Origin: JBJGXI01 sp045635475
GTDB taxonomy: Bacteria > Bacillota > Bacilli > Bacillales > Amphibacillaceae
Assembly: GCF_045635475.1 (NCBI RefSeq)
Contig: NZ_JBJGXI010000049.1
Span: 1 to 40,808 of the forward strand
Direction: 5' to 3'
Length of the DNA stretch: 40,808 nucleotides
Of the stretch, positions 26,301 to 32,578 are shown one piece after another; positions within the stretch are counted from its first letter, which is position 1; every line of letters starts with the position of its first letter. Under the pieces are notes generated by a model. The model was not told the DNA's origin. It made no database searches and saw only the letters and a list, made by a program, of their open reading frames with translations. Position numbers and translations under genes: made by a program.

Positions 26301-27107
26301 GAGCCGGATCCAATAGATTTAACGGAACTAGAAGAATTACTAACAATTACGAAAGGGCTAACTAATGATGATGGGTATTACACGCAAGCATCATTCGCAT
26401 TACTTCAAGAAGTTATTACACAATCCGAACTAGCTTTAAAAACAATTAGAAGCGAATCAGAATTACAAGCTGCCATTACATCCTTACAAGCAGCCTACGA
26501 TGGATTAGAGACTAATGAACCAGATCCAATCGACAATGATGAGGATGCTCTTGTTATTGACGCGAATGGTGAATTTGTAGAAGTTGCTGCTGGACAGGAA
26601 TATACGGTGAAAGGTACTCATGCAAGAGTGAAAATGCCTGCCGATTTACCAGTTGGTACGAAAGTCAAAGTTACAAAAGTGAATCCAAACACTGCGAATA
26701 AACAAGTGAAAGTTTCTGGTGACGTATTAGAATTCACTTTTGACTATCCATCAGGAGCAACAACACCAAACGGTTCATTTACATTAGTATTAGGATATAA
26801 TGAGGACGCTGATGAAAACCTTGTAGCTATTTATTACTACAATGAAAAAACAGGAGTATGGGAACATAAAGGCGGTTCTGTAGACGAGGAAAATCAATTA
26901 ATTACACTTGAAGTACCGCACTTCTCAACTTACGGCGTGTTTGTAGAAGAACGTAAAGATGAACAACCGAATACCGACGAAGATCAAGAACTCCCTGATA
27001 CAGCTAGTAACCTATTTAATTGGTTATTATTCGGAGGCATCCTATTTTTCATAGGTGGCAGTTTACTTGTAATTCAACGTTACCGAGTTAGAAAAAGTAA
27101 GGAATAA
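23373..27107 (+). CDS. Cell-wall-anchored PA14-GH43 glycoside hydrolase
   Basis: The 1244-residue secreted enzyme has a signal peptide (1-27), PA14 domain (about 35-186), a helical linker (190-273) and a GH43 catalytic domain (about 283-573). A CBM35-like domain (582-724), two Big_2-like domains (730-814, 816-904), two FIVAR repeats (910-975, 980-1047) and a stalk domain (1058-1191) follow. It ends in LPDTA (1207-1211), a membrane helix and a basic tail. The GH43 triad is present: base Asp291 (QDPFVTYKDG), pKa-modulating Asp404 and acid Glu453 (GGEGPRV). The PA14 and stalk domains closely match those of the GH2 enzyme. The likely activity is alpha-L-arabinofuranosidase or related furanosidase, by family and context. 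GGATGGAGG precedes ATG 23373. A strong terminator follows, closing the locus. Confidence 0.9.
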   Translation: MMKRVIAMFMIMLLFAGSFNIPIDVEAAEPTMDGHGLMGEFFKVTPNPDDREDIRVFTFDDLRGERVISNLNGDSFTGTFNEITGSTDYNTARFTGTIVPEYTEDYTFHMVGDDGFRVWVNDELVIDFWEQKWEEPQASEPITLESGKHYDIKVEYLQGWGGSWLRMEWESASQEREIIPESALYLPIDHIISAEKEKLTSEIQKSDYFMENFADRVDESDLNDLNIANTTAKELLTTIDSKTVSDREKADLLIAATESLSIARADFMEAMGATNSSDFDKFSNPLYQGQDPFVTYKDGFYYFVSSSNLDSNNKIYVSKSRTLTDQGEKVMVFDSKGTETRIFAPEIFFLDGKWYIYYCADLKEYDYRHMATVIESVTDDPQGEYVSKGALYTGVNGDYRQANDFTVFEYNGQLYGVWGTLGQGEPVGPAIAPMDNPYTITEDRSVLPGHGGEGPRVLQKDGKVFITLSEGDYQSDGYRMSYYMNTDGDILNQNSWTRKNDVFVATSDVSGPARAGFVKSVDGKEDWMIYHSRVYKETTRNWWRQINIKKFGWNDDGTPDFGEPVSPYVWQQLPSGDLGQGDMYQAEEGIVYGDINQDDSYANFQGTGYIHLPKDVGTEANFVVDAQEAGDYIVGVRYAYGVQVDGESTSNPRTQLPARAKINVYVNGIHMKTITPDKTAISWEEWFTASERLQLKAGKNVISYRIDQDSIGNVNVDYLTMHKADVPNLVKPTITATNISINPNQSVYIDKTVQLNATVEPADYTNSIIWKSENTDVAIVNSNGMVTGKAEGTATIKATIDGQEVSTVVAVHPKPVAVTSVEINTEDGTNEISENGGILQLTAEVIPANATDQSVTWSIASGSMYATISETGLVTAKDNGTVIIKATAVTNPEITDTINLLISNQTFDVSTLEALINNAKTISNEDETYTASSFQVLQDAIVLAEQAISTIETEKELGVAITSLQKAIEGLKTSEPEPDPIDLTELEELLTITKGLTNDDGYYTQASFALLQEVITQSELALKTIRSESELQAAITSLQAAYDGLETNEPDPIDNDEDALVIDANGEFVEVAAGQEYTVKGTHARVKMPADLPVGTKVKVTKVNPNTANKQVKVSGDVLEFTFDYPSGATTPNGSFTLVLGYNEDADENLVAIYYYNEKTGVWEHKGGSVDEENQLITLEVPHFSTYGVFVEERKDEQPNTDEDQELPDTASNLFNWLLFGGILFFIGGSLLVIQRYRVRKSKE

Positions 27108-27148
27108 AGTTGGATGGGTGTTACGTAGAATTAGGTATTAAACTAAGC

Positions 27149-27187
27149 AAACTGGAATGCATGTAACCATGTGTTCCAGTTTTTTTT
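27149..27187 (+). terminator. Rho-independent terminator closing the glycan locus
   Basis: AAACTGGAA (27149-27157) pairs with TTCCAGTTT (from 27174). An inner CATG/CATG pair extends the hairpin, and an uninterrupted T-run reaches 27187. Confidence 0.85.
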
Positions 27188-27280
27188 AGCTGAAATAAGG
27201 GTTATTTACATGGAAAAATTCCTGCAATCTCTCATTAGAAGAAAACCTTTCTATCAAATGTTTTGTAAAAAAATTCTTGA

Positions 27281-27307
27281 CTGATAGTCTTATACTTGGA
27301 CTATCAG
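27281..27307 (-). terminator. Perfect dyad, possible terminator of the 67-residue protein gene
   Basis: CTGATAGTC (27281-27289) and GACTATCAG (27299-27307) are perfect complements around 9 bases. On the minus strand the dyad is followed 5-7 bases later by TTTTTTT, consistent with a weak terminator for the small gene just upstream. On the plus strand the same dyad covers a promoter-like TTGGAC, so it could instead be an operator. Confidence 0.4.
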
Positions 27308-27324
27308 AATAGTATTTATATAAT
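27296..27324 (+). promoter_or_regulatory. Plus-strand promoter-like pair without a plus-strand gene
   Basis: TTGGAC (27296-27301) and TATAAT (27319-27324) are exactly 17 bases apart, a good housekeeping-type promoter. Transcription would run antisense into the gene at 27353-27556, with no plus-strand gene ahead. It overlaps the dyad at 27281-27307. It may be an antisense RNA promoter or chance in AT-rich DNA. Confidence 0.3.
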
Positions 27325-27352
27325 ATACATCCATAGGTTGTGAAATCATTGC

Positions 27353-27556
27353 TTAATCCAACCGTCTGTTATCTTCTTCCTTCTGCGCTTGCCATGAGCG
27401 GATCATACTCGGGACACCAGCGGACATACTCGCAAGTAAACTCCACATTAAAAATCGCCATTCTCCAGTGAAGATGGACACGCCCAAGAAAAAGATTAAC
27501 TGTCCCACAAGTGCAAACCAGGAAGCAATCCATGCAAATTTTAAATTTTGTTTCAT
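27353..27556 (-). CDS. Small two-helix membrane protein, predicted ECF sigma target
   Basis: The 67-residue product has two hydrophobic helices (about 8-29, IASWFALVGQLIFFLGVSIF, and 34-50) and a polar, charged C-terminal tail ending EEDNRRLD. ATG 27556 is preceded by AAGGAGGACTGGT. A promoter-like pair identical in layout to that of the ECF sigma operon lies 28 bases before the start (27584-27614). It may therefore belong to the same envelope-stress regulon. No family is recognised. The reading frame is supported by its good ribosome site, the promoter and the clean topology. Confidence 0.75.
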   Translation of the reverse strand: MKQNLKFAWIASWFALVGQLIFFLGVSIFTGEWRFLMWSLLASMSAGVPSMIRSWQAQKEEDNRRLD

Positions 27557-27583
27557 ACCAGTCCTCCTTATCTTCTTACTAAT

Positions 27584-27614
27584 ACTTATACAACCGAAAA
27601 GACGAAAAGGTTCA
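27584..27614 (-). promoter_or_regulatory. Second predicted ECF sigma promoter
   Basis: On the minus strand TGAACC (27614-27609) and GTATAAGT (27591-27584) are 17 bases apart. They share extended identity TGAACCTTT and TTGTATAAGT with the sigma operon promoter at 2956-2986. Both leaders to the start codon are about 28-30 bases. The intervening 13 bases differ, so conservation is confined to the boxes. Confidence 0.6.
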
Positions 27615-27650
27615 CTTATTATTTGGATTTTTTGATAGAAAATGGAGGAA

Positions 27651-27672
27651 GGGGGACAGTGTACCTGTCCCT
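27651..27672. repeat. REP-like palindrome
   Basis: GGGACAG (27653-27659) and CTGTCCC (27665-27671) flank TGTAC just after the end of the GntR gene. The wording (GGGACAG...CTGTCCC) matches short REP-type palindromes that I recall from Bacillaceae intergenic DNA. No T-run follows on either strand, so it is not a good terminator. Family membership would need other genome copies. Confidence 0.4.
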
Positions 27673-27677
27673 ATGGT

Positions 27678-28400
27678 TCATTTCTCATAATTCAACACGT
27701 ATTCTTGAATTTCGTTGTTATAATACCCTTCGCTATATTCGATGAGGTTATTTGTTTCATCATAAGCATAGCGGGTTCGTTTTAATAGAGTGGTGTTTGC
27801 GTCGAGCTTTAAGGCTTGTTGTGCTTCAGTTGTAGCTATAGCGACGGTAAATTTGTCGGTGAACTTTTCTAAGTCGATTCCTCGCTGCTCCACAAATTCG
27901 TATAGGGATTGTTCTTTAATATCTTCTTGTTTGATTGCTTCAACTTCCATCGATAAATAATGATGATAGTATATATATGGTTGACCGTCTAAGTGATAAA
28001 GGCGTTTAATACAGATGCAGTGTGTGCCAAATAATCGGTACAAGTTGGAGTCTTTTTCGTTCGTGAGCTGTATGATTTCCAGCAATTCTTTGTTCAGCTT
28101 ATGTCCGGATTCTACTAGAAATTCAGTGAATAATTTCCCTTTAGACAGCTTCGATGATGATCGATTGCGTATAACCCTAGTTCCTTTTCCGCTTTTCTTT
28201 TCTACAAAGCCGTCATGAGCAAGTTCTTCGATAGCTTTACGGACCGTAATTTTACTAACATAAAATTCTTTTTCTAGTTGTGGCTCTGCTGGTATATTGC
28301 TATCTATCGGATAAATGCCATGTAAAATTCTATCTTTTAATATGTTTTTTATTTGTGTATATAAAGGGCCCTTTTTACGTGTAAGCTTCACATTATTCAA
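27678..28400 (-). CDS. GntR-family transcriptional regulator with UTRA domain
   Basis: The 240-residue product has an N-terminal winged helix (about 9-75) with the GntR signature YTQIKNILKDRILHG and VSKITVRKAIEELAHDGFVE. A UTRA-type effector domain (about 95-235) follows. UTRA regulators usually bind the phosphorylated or free sugar of their pathway and repress the operon. It is the last gene of the amino sugar acid operon, and matching palindromes lie before the first gene (32382-32407 and 32441-32456). The start is uncertain: TTG 28400 touches the kinase stop, while GTG 28391 has GGAAAGG at a more usual distance. Confidence 0.9.
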   Translation of the reverse strand: MNNVKLTRKKGPLYTQIKNILKDRILHGIYPIDSNIPAEPQLEKEFYVSKITVRKAIEELAHDGFVEKKSGKGTRVIRNRSSSKLSKGKLFTEFLVESGHKLNKELLEIIQLTNEKDSNLYRLFGTHCICIKRLYHLDGQPYIYYHHYLSMEVEAIKQEDIKEQSLYEFVEQRGIDLEKFTDKFTVAIATTEAQQALKLDANTTLLKRTRYAYDETNNLIEYSEGYYNNEIQEYVLNYEK

Positions 28401-29417
28401 CTACCTTTCCACATCCGCTGAACCATCTTTCATAACACGAATGATATCGTTCTCTGTAGAGAGAGGTGAATCTCCAACGATGGTGTGTGCAAGCGCGCTT
28501 GCACTAACGGCAAAATCTACCGTTTGTTGCGGTGCATATTGATTTAATTCACCATGTATTATACCACTTGAAAAAGCATCGCCTGAACCAATTCTGTCTA
28601 ATACGGAAAAAGAAACTGTATTCGAAAATGTAAACGTTTGGTTCTTATACATATAACCGCTTAGCCCATGCGTTTGATTTGCATGAATGGTGCGATGAGT
28701 CCCAGCAACGATTGCAATGTTGTATTTTTCAGCAATCATCGGGATCAGTGTAGTTAGTTGTTTTTCTCGAGTCGTCTCTTCGGTGTGCATTCCAAGTGTG
28801 AGTAGAGCATCTTTTTCATTCATGAACACGATATCTGAAAGGTGAAGCATTTCTTCGTAATGGGATCTTGCTTGTTCGTAGCCATTTTCACCCCATAGGG
28901 AAGGACGATAATTACAATCAAACACAACTGTAACCTTATTCGCTTTCGCTGCTTTAGCAAGGTTTTTCATCTGCTCGCGAACGTTATCATTCATTGCGAG
29001 TGTAATGCCACAAAAATGAAAGACATCGATAGATTTTGTGATGTGTTCAAAATCATACAGAATGTCATCGGCTGTATTGAAGCTGCTTTCAAGTCTGTTT
29101 GTATACGTTACACGACTTGGGCGTACGCCGTAACCATTTTCAAGAAAGTACATGCCGATATACTGACCGTTACGATTAATAAAGGCCGATTGGATGCCGA
29201 GTTTATGTAGATAACTTGCTGCTGCTTCACCTACAGCATTAGCTGGTAGAGTGGAGACAAGATACGTTTGATGCCCTAAGTGAGATAATGCTGCTGTTAC
29301 GTTTACTCCGGTACCTGAAAAGGAGTGGTTAAGACTGCTTGCTTGAGATAGCAGTTGGTAGCCTGGTACTTCTAGACGCATCATCACTTCGCCAAAAGCT
29401 GCAATTTTTTTAGGCAT
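28401..29417 (-). CDS. PfkB-family sugar kinase (2-keto-3-deoxygluconate kinase-like)
   Basis: From ATG 29417 the product has 338 residues (a TTG three codons earlier is also open). It shows the ribokinase/PfkB fold: an N-terminal FGEVMMRLEVP, the glycine motif FSGTGVNVTAALSHLG (about 35-50), and the C-terminal signature DRIGSGDAFSSG with the catalytic Asp. By family and neighbours it probably phosphorylates 2-keto-3-deoxygluconate or a related keto-deoxy sugar acid, supplying the substrate for the aldolase encoded just upstream. It overlaps that gene slightly (29410-29417) and abuts the GntR gene, so all are in one operon. Confidence 0.88.
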   Translation of the reverse strand: MPKKIAAFGEVMMRLEVPGYQLLSQASSLNHSFSGTGVNVTAALSHLGHQTYLVSTLPANAVGEAAASYLHKLGIQSAFINRNGQYIGMYFLENGYGVRPSRVTYTNRLESSFNTADDILYDFEHITKSIDVFHFCGITLAMNDNVREQMKNLAKAAKANKVTVVFDCNYRPSLWGENGYEQARSHYEEMLHLSDIVFMNEKDALLTLGMHTEETTREKQLTTLIPMIAEKYNIAIVAGTHRTIHANQTHGLSGYMYKNQTFTFSNTVSFSVLDRIGSGDAFSSGIIHGELNQYAPQQTVDFAVSASALAHTIVGDSPLSTENDIIRVMKDGSADVER

Positions 29418-30165
29418 AGTGATCAACCAACCTTTGCATCATTGTTAGTAATTCACGTACATCAGCTAGATTTGTTTCACCAGTATCTTTATTGATGATC
29501 GAAGAATAGACATGTGGTATGACTTTTGGAACATTTGCCTCTAACGCAATGCGTAGAATTGGCTCAAAGTTTTCCTTGTCAATACCGCCAGTCGGTTCTA
29601 ACCCGAATTGCTCTTCTCCGCAGGCTTTAGCAACAGCACGATATTCGGCCTCTGTGTTCAACCCTTGCATTGGGAAATACTTCAGGGCATTACCGCCCAT
29701 GTCACGTACAAGCGCAATCGCTGCTTTGACTGGGACAATCGCTGCCTCTGCTGATGCGCTACTATAAGGACCAGTCGAGATGTTAACATAGCCAACTTTA
29801 CCGGAAGGAGAGACAAGACTATTAATCCAGCTATCTTCATCTGCTACATTCGCTCGGGTAGTCCCTACTGCAGGGAAGACTTGATTAATATGACTACCGG
29901 GATAATACTTGGCGATTTCTGCAACAACATCCGCTTGGCGATTGTCACCAGCACCAAGCCCAATAGAAACAGCATCATCTATCGCACTTCCGTATGCTTT
30001 CATGTCAGTCACTGCAGTATCTACTGTTGGATAATTTTTAGATAGTACACCGACTAGCACATAACCTTCTGCAACTTCAAAAACTTCTTTAGCGTTTTTG
30101 ATACTATTTGCTAAAACGTTTAGAGCAACTCGTTCTTTGTAAAATCGTTTTATTATCATAGACAT
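29410..30165 (-). CDS. dgaF: 2-dehydro-3-deoxy-phosphogluconate aldolase, DgaF type
   Basis: The 251-residue product belongs to the KDGP aldolase family known from the Salmonella D-glucosaminate pathway (DgaF). It would split 2-keto-3-deoxygluconate 6-phosphate into pyruvate and glyceraldehyde 3-phosphate. Visible features are GVLSKNYPTVDTAVTDMKAY, the glycine-rich SIGLGAGDNRQ, the HINQVFPAVG strand, and NALKYFPMQG with the probable Schiff-base Lys162. TAGGAGGGAAATA precedes the ATG, which overlaps the stop of the lyase gene by one base (TAATG). The family is clear. The exact stereochemistry of the substrate is not. Confidence 0.9.
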   Translation of the reverse strand: MSMIIKRFYKERVALNVLANSIKNAKEVFEVAEGYVLVGVLSKNYPTVDTAVTDMKAYGSAIDDAVSIGLGAGDNRQADVVAEIAKYYPGSHINQVFPAVGTTRANVADEDSWINSLVSPSGKVGYVNISTGPYSSASAEAAIVPVKAAIALVRDMGGNALKYFPMQGLNTEAEYRAVAKACGEEQFGLEPTGGIDKENFEPILRIALEANVPKVIPHVYSSIINKDTGETNLADVRELLTMMQRLVDHYA

Positions 30166-31265
30166 TATTTCCCTCCTAGCAGTGCGCGTATTCTATCTGC
30201 AATGATTAATGCATCATCGCCTTTTAAGGGACGTGGATCAATATCGAAGTAGCCTTGTTTTAAGCCGTAATCTCGTGTGTAAATAGCAATTTCTCCATTC
30301 CGGAGTTGATCGTTGATGTTTATAGCAATTGCTCCAGATTCTGGATTAAATTGAATTCGCGCGCGATAGATTGCTCTGCCTGCTTCATCTTGCACAATTT
30401 TTACTTCAATTCCATTCAGATCATTTAAATCTAAAAGGGGTTGCAAGCTTTCTTTTTCTTGTTTACTTGTATCTTCTTTCGTTTGATATTCATCGATTGC
30501 TTGAAGCAGACCAAAACTCGTTTCTTTTCCAACCTTCATACTTCTTCCAATTCCGTGTAATTGTTGTTTTACCCATTCGATATACGTTTTCTTTCCTCCG
30601 ACAATTCCTGAAGTAGGACCTTCGATTGCTTTTGATCCACTATAAATGGCAAGATCAGAGCATGTAACATACTTTTGCAGATCTTCTTCTGCTGCCGCAT
30701 CGACAATCAATGGTACATGGTTACGCTGCGCTACTTCCCAAGCCTCTTCAACAGCGATCATATTTTTTTGGACAGTATGATGTGATTTTACGTATAAAAT
30801 GGCCGCTGTGCGCTCACTGATCGCATCTTCTATATGCGCTGCTTTTCCTTCATTGGCATATCCTACTTCCAACAGGCTCCCACCACCTAAATACACCATT
30901 GTTTCTACTGGTGCACCGTACTGTACATTGTGCCCTTTAAAGGCAATAATCTGATTTGGAAAAATAGTGTCTTGATGTAAACGAAGACTCTTTCTCTGGT
31001 TCCCTCTTGTAACCATAGCCGCGACGGATAGGGCGATCCCGCTTGAAGCGGAATTAACAATCACAGCAGCTTCTGATCCGATAGTCTTTGCTACATGTTC
31101 ACCAGCTTTATCTACTAAATCGGCAATCTCCACATAATTTTGGCCACCTTGTTTCATCGCTTCCATCACGGTATCAGTTGGTGCTGAAACACCAAGAATG
31201 CTCATTCTCCCACTTGCATTGATTACTCTTTTAAGCCCGTACTTCACATGTAAGGAACTTCCCAT
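30165..31265 (-). CDS. dgaE: DgaE-like PLP-dependent ammonia-lyase (SelA-like fold)
   Basis: The 366-residue product is a fold-type I PLP enzyme of the SelA-like group that includes D-glucosaminate-6-phosphate ammonia-lyase (DgaE). It begins with the typical YGLKRVINASGRMSILG. It has the cofactor-binding stretch VNSASSGIALSVAAM, the aspartate of VDAAAE (Asp189) and the Schiff-base lysine in YSGSKAIEGP (Lys212). It would remove ammonia from an amino sugar acid to give a 2-keto-3-deoxy acid for the kinase and aldolase. AAAGGAG lies 9 bases before the ATG, which is inside the end of the amidohydrolase gene (35-base overlap). Because a kinase follows in the operon, the substrate may be unphosphorylated. 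Confidence 0.88.
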   Translation of the reverse strand: MGSSLHVKYGLKRVINASGRMSILGVSAPTDTVMEAMKQGGQNYVEIADLVDKAGEHVAKTIGSEAAVIVNSASSGIALSVAAMVTRGNQRKSLRLHQDTIFPNQIIAFKGHNVQYGAPVETMVYLGGGSLLEVGYANEGKAAHIEDAISERTAAILYVKSHHTVQKNMIAVEEAWEVAQRNHVPLIVDAAAEEDLQKYVTCSDLAIYSGSKAIEGPTSGIVGGKKTYIEWVKQQLHGIGRSMKVGKETSFGLLQAIDEYQTKEDTSKQEKESLQPLLDLNDLNGIEVKIVQDEAGRAIYRARIQFNPESGAIAININDQLRNGEIAIYTRDYGLKQGYFDIDPRPLKGDDALIIADRIRALLGGK

Positions 31266-32343
31266 TTATAACCACTCCTTTTGGTTTTATCATTTCACTT
31301 GTTGAACGTTTATTTCCTTCTGAATCAACGAATACATCTGGTTTATTTTCAACAGCAAACAAGGTCAAATTAGCATAATCACCAACTTGTATGCGACCTA
31401 GTTGTGGTTTGTTTAGCCAATTTGCAGCATTGCTCGTGACCCCTTTAATAACATCCTCTAGTGTATATCCTAGGTAGAGGAATTTAGATAGCACATTGGC
31501 TAAACTATACACAGGTCCGTGTAATCTATTTTTTTTATAAATGTCGGTACTAATCGTGTTAAAATGAATGCCTTGGTTTTTGCTCAATTCCGCTACAGAA
31601 AAGGAAAAACTTGCGGACCCGTGCCCCACATCAAGATGAACCCCGCGTTTGATTGCGTCAATTACTTCTCGATACGGACGTCCGTCGTTATCAAAAAGAT
31701 TGTTTGCTTTTCCGTTTAAAAAGTGGGTTAAAATATCTCGTTGTTCTAGAAATGGTAGAATATCTGTAATAGCTGGTGGTGCTGAACCGATATGTACCAT
31801 TAATGGTAGTTTTGTAGCAGTAGACAGCTGGCGTGCAAGTCGTAAAGGTTCTAATCCATTTCTACCAACTACACTTTTACTGATTCTTGCTTTTAACCCT
31901 ACAATCTTATCAGAATGGTTTGCAGCGGCTTGTAATACTTTCTCTTTATTAATCCAATCAAGATTAGATAGCTCATCAATTCTGCGAAGTCCAATATGTG
32001 AAATGTTTAGAAAAGCAAGGACGTTCGTTTGCGCATTTTTACTATTAGTAAATAAATCTGCTATTCGATCTGCACCACAACTACCAGCATCAACAATCGT
32101 CGTGACGCCTTGATTAACTCCAATTCTATCAATCTCATCACCATAAGGAGCAAAATCGGGAAATGCGTGGACATGTAAATCAATCCAACCACTAGAAATG
32201 TAAGTGCCAGTATAATCATAGATTGTTTCACCTTGACCGCATCCAGCAGCTACTACGGCTTTGATCTTACCAGCTTCAATTTCAATATCTATTTCTTCAC
32301 CATTCAATCGACGAACGTTACGCAATACAAAACATGTACGCAT
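31231..32343 (-). CDS. Amidohydrolase/deacetylase family metalloenzyme
   Basis: The 370-residue amidohydrolase-superfamily enzyme is of the dihydroorotase/deacetylase-like type. Probable metal ligands are visible: His57 and His59 (DLHVHAFPDF), Lys151 (GLKARIS, likely carboxylated), His183 (MVHIGSAPP), His206 and Asp266 (STDIYKK). It is the first gene of the operon, with AGGAGGATTAC before ATG 32343. Homologues sit next to DgaE- and DgaF-like genes in other Firmicutes. It probably removes an acyl group from an N-acylated amino sugar acid or amino acid before the ammonia-lyase acts. The true substrate is not known. Confidence 0.85.
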   Translation of the reverse strand: MRTCFVLRNVRRLNGEEIDIEIEAGKIKAVVAAGCGQGETIYDYTGTYISSGWIDLHVHAFPDFAPYGDEIDRIGVNQGVTTIVDAGSCGADRIADLFTNSKNAQTNVLAFLNISHIGLRRIDELSNLDWINKEKVLQAAANHSDKIVGLKARISKSVVGRNGLEPLRLARQLSTATKLPLMVHIGSAPPAITDILPFLEQRDILTHFLNGKANNLFDNDGRPYREVIDAIKRGVHLDVGHGSASFSFSVAELSKNQGIHFNTISTDIYKKNRLHGPVYSLANVLSKFLYLGYTLEDVIKGVTSNAANWLNKPQLGRIQVGDYANLTLFAVENKPDVFVDSEGNKRSTSEMIKPKGVVINGKFLTCEVRA

Positions 32344-32381
32344 GTAATCCTCCTAAGTGGCGTTCATTTTACTATGCTGTG

Positions 32382-32407
32382 AATTTAAACATTATAATGT
32401 TTAAATT
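32382..32407. promoter_or_regulatory. Palindromic operator 1 of the amino sugar acid operon
   Basis: A perfect 26-base palindrome centred at 32394/32395 has the core AAACATTATAATGTTT. It starts 39 bases before the first gene. The core contains TATAAT readable on both strands, so a bound repressor could cover a -10 box. The GntR/UTRA regulator of the same operon is the natural candidate. Confidence 0.65.
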
Positions 32408-32440
32408 TTATTGTAGCATAAATATATATAGATAAAAGCA

Positions 32441-32456
32441 AAACATTATAATGTTT
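32441..32456. promoter_or_regulatory. Palindromic operator 2 of the amino sugar acid operon
   Basis: AAACATTATAATGTTT is repeated exactly, 54 bases centre to centre from operator 1, which is close to five helical turns. The spacing would allow two repressor dimers on the same face of the DNA, or looping. Confidence 0.65.
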
Positions 32457-32525
32457 AATATTCTTGGTAATATCGGTAGATTTCTATAGATGAGGTAACT
32501 GTAAAATGAGGGAAATGTTTTGTTC

Positions 32526-32567
32526 AAAATAAAAACCCCAAAATCAGATTTCACTCTAATTTTAGGG
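32526..32567 (-). terminator. Terminator of the siderophore transporter operon
   Basis: On the minus strand CCCTAAAAT (32567-32559) pairs with ATTTTGGGG (32544-32536), with a G-T pair, followed by TTTTTATTTT. It lies just after the ATPase stop codon. Confidence 0.75.
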
Positions 32568-32578
32568 TGTAGTATATT

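Noticed and set aside
31649..32113. 154-codon plus-strand open frame opposite the amidohydrolase gene
   Set aside because: It lies entirely within a well-supported gene on the other strand, and its product shows no recognisable domain.
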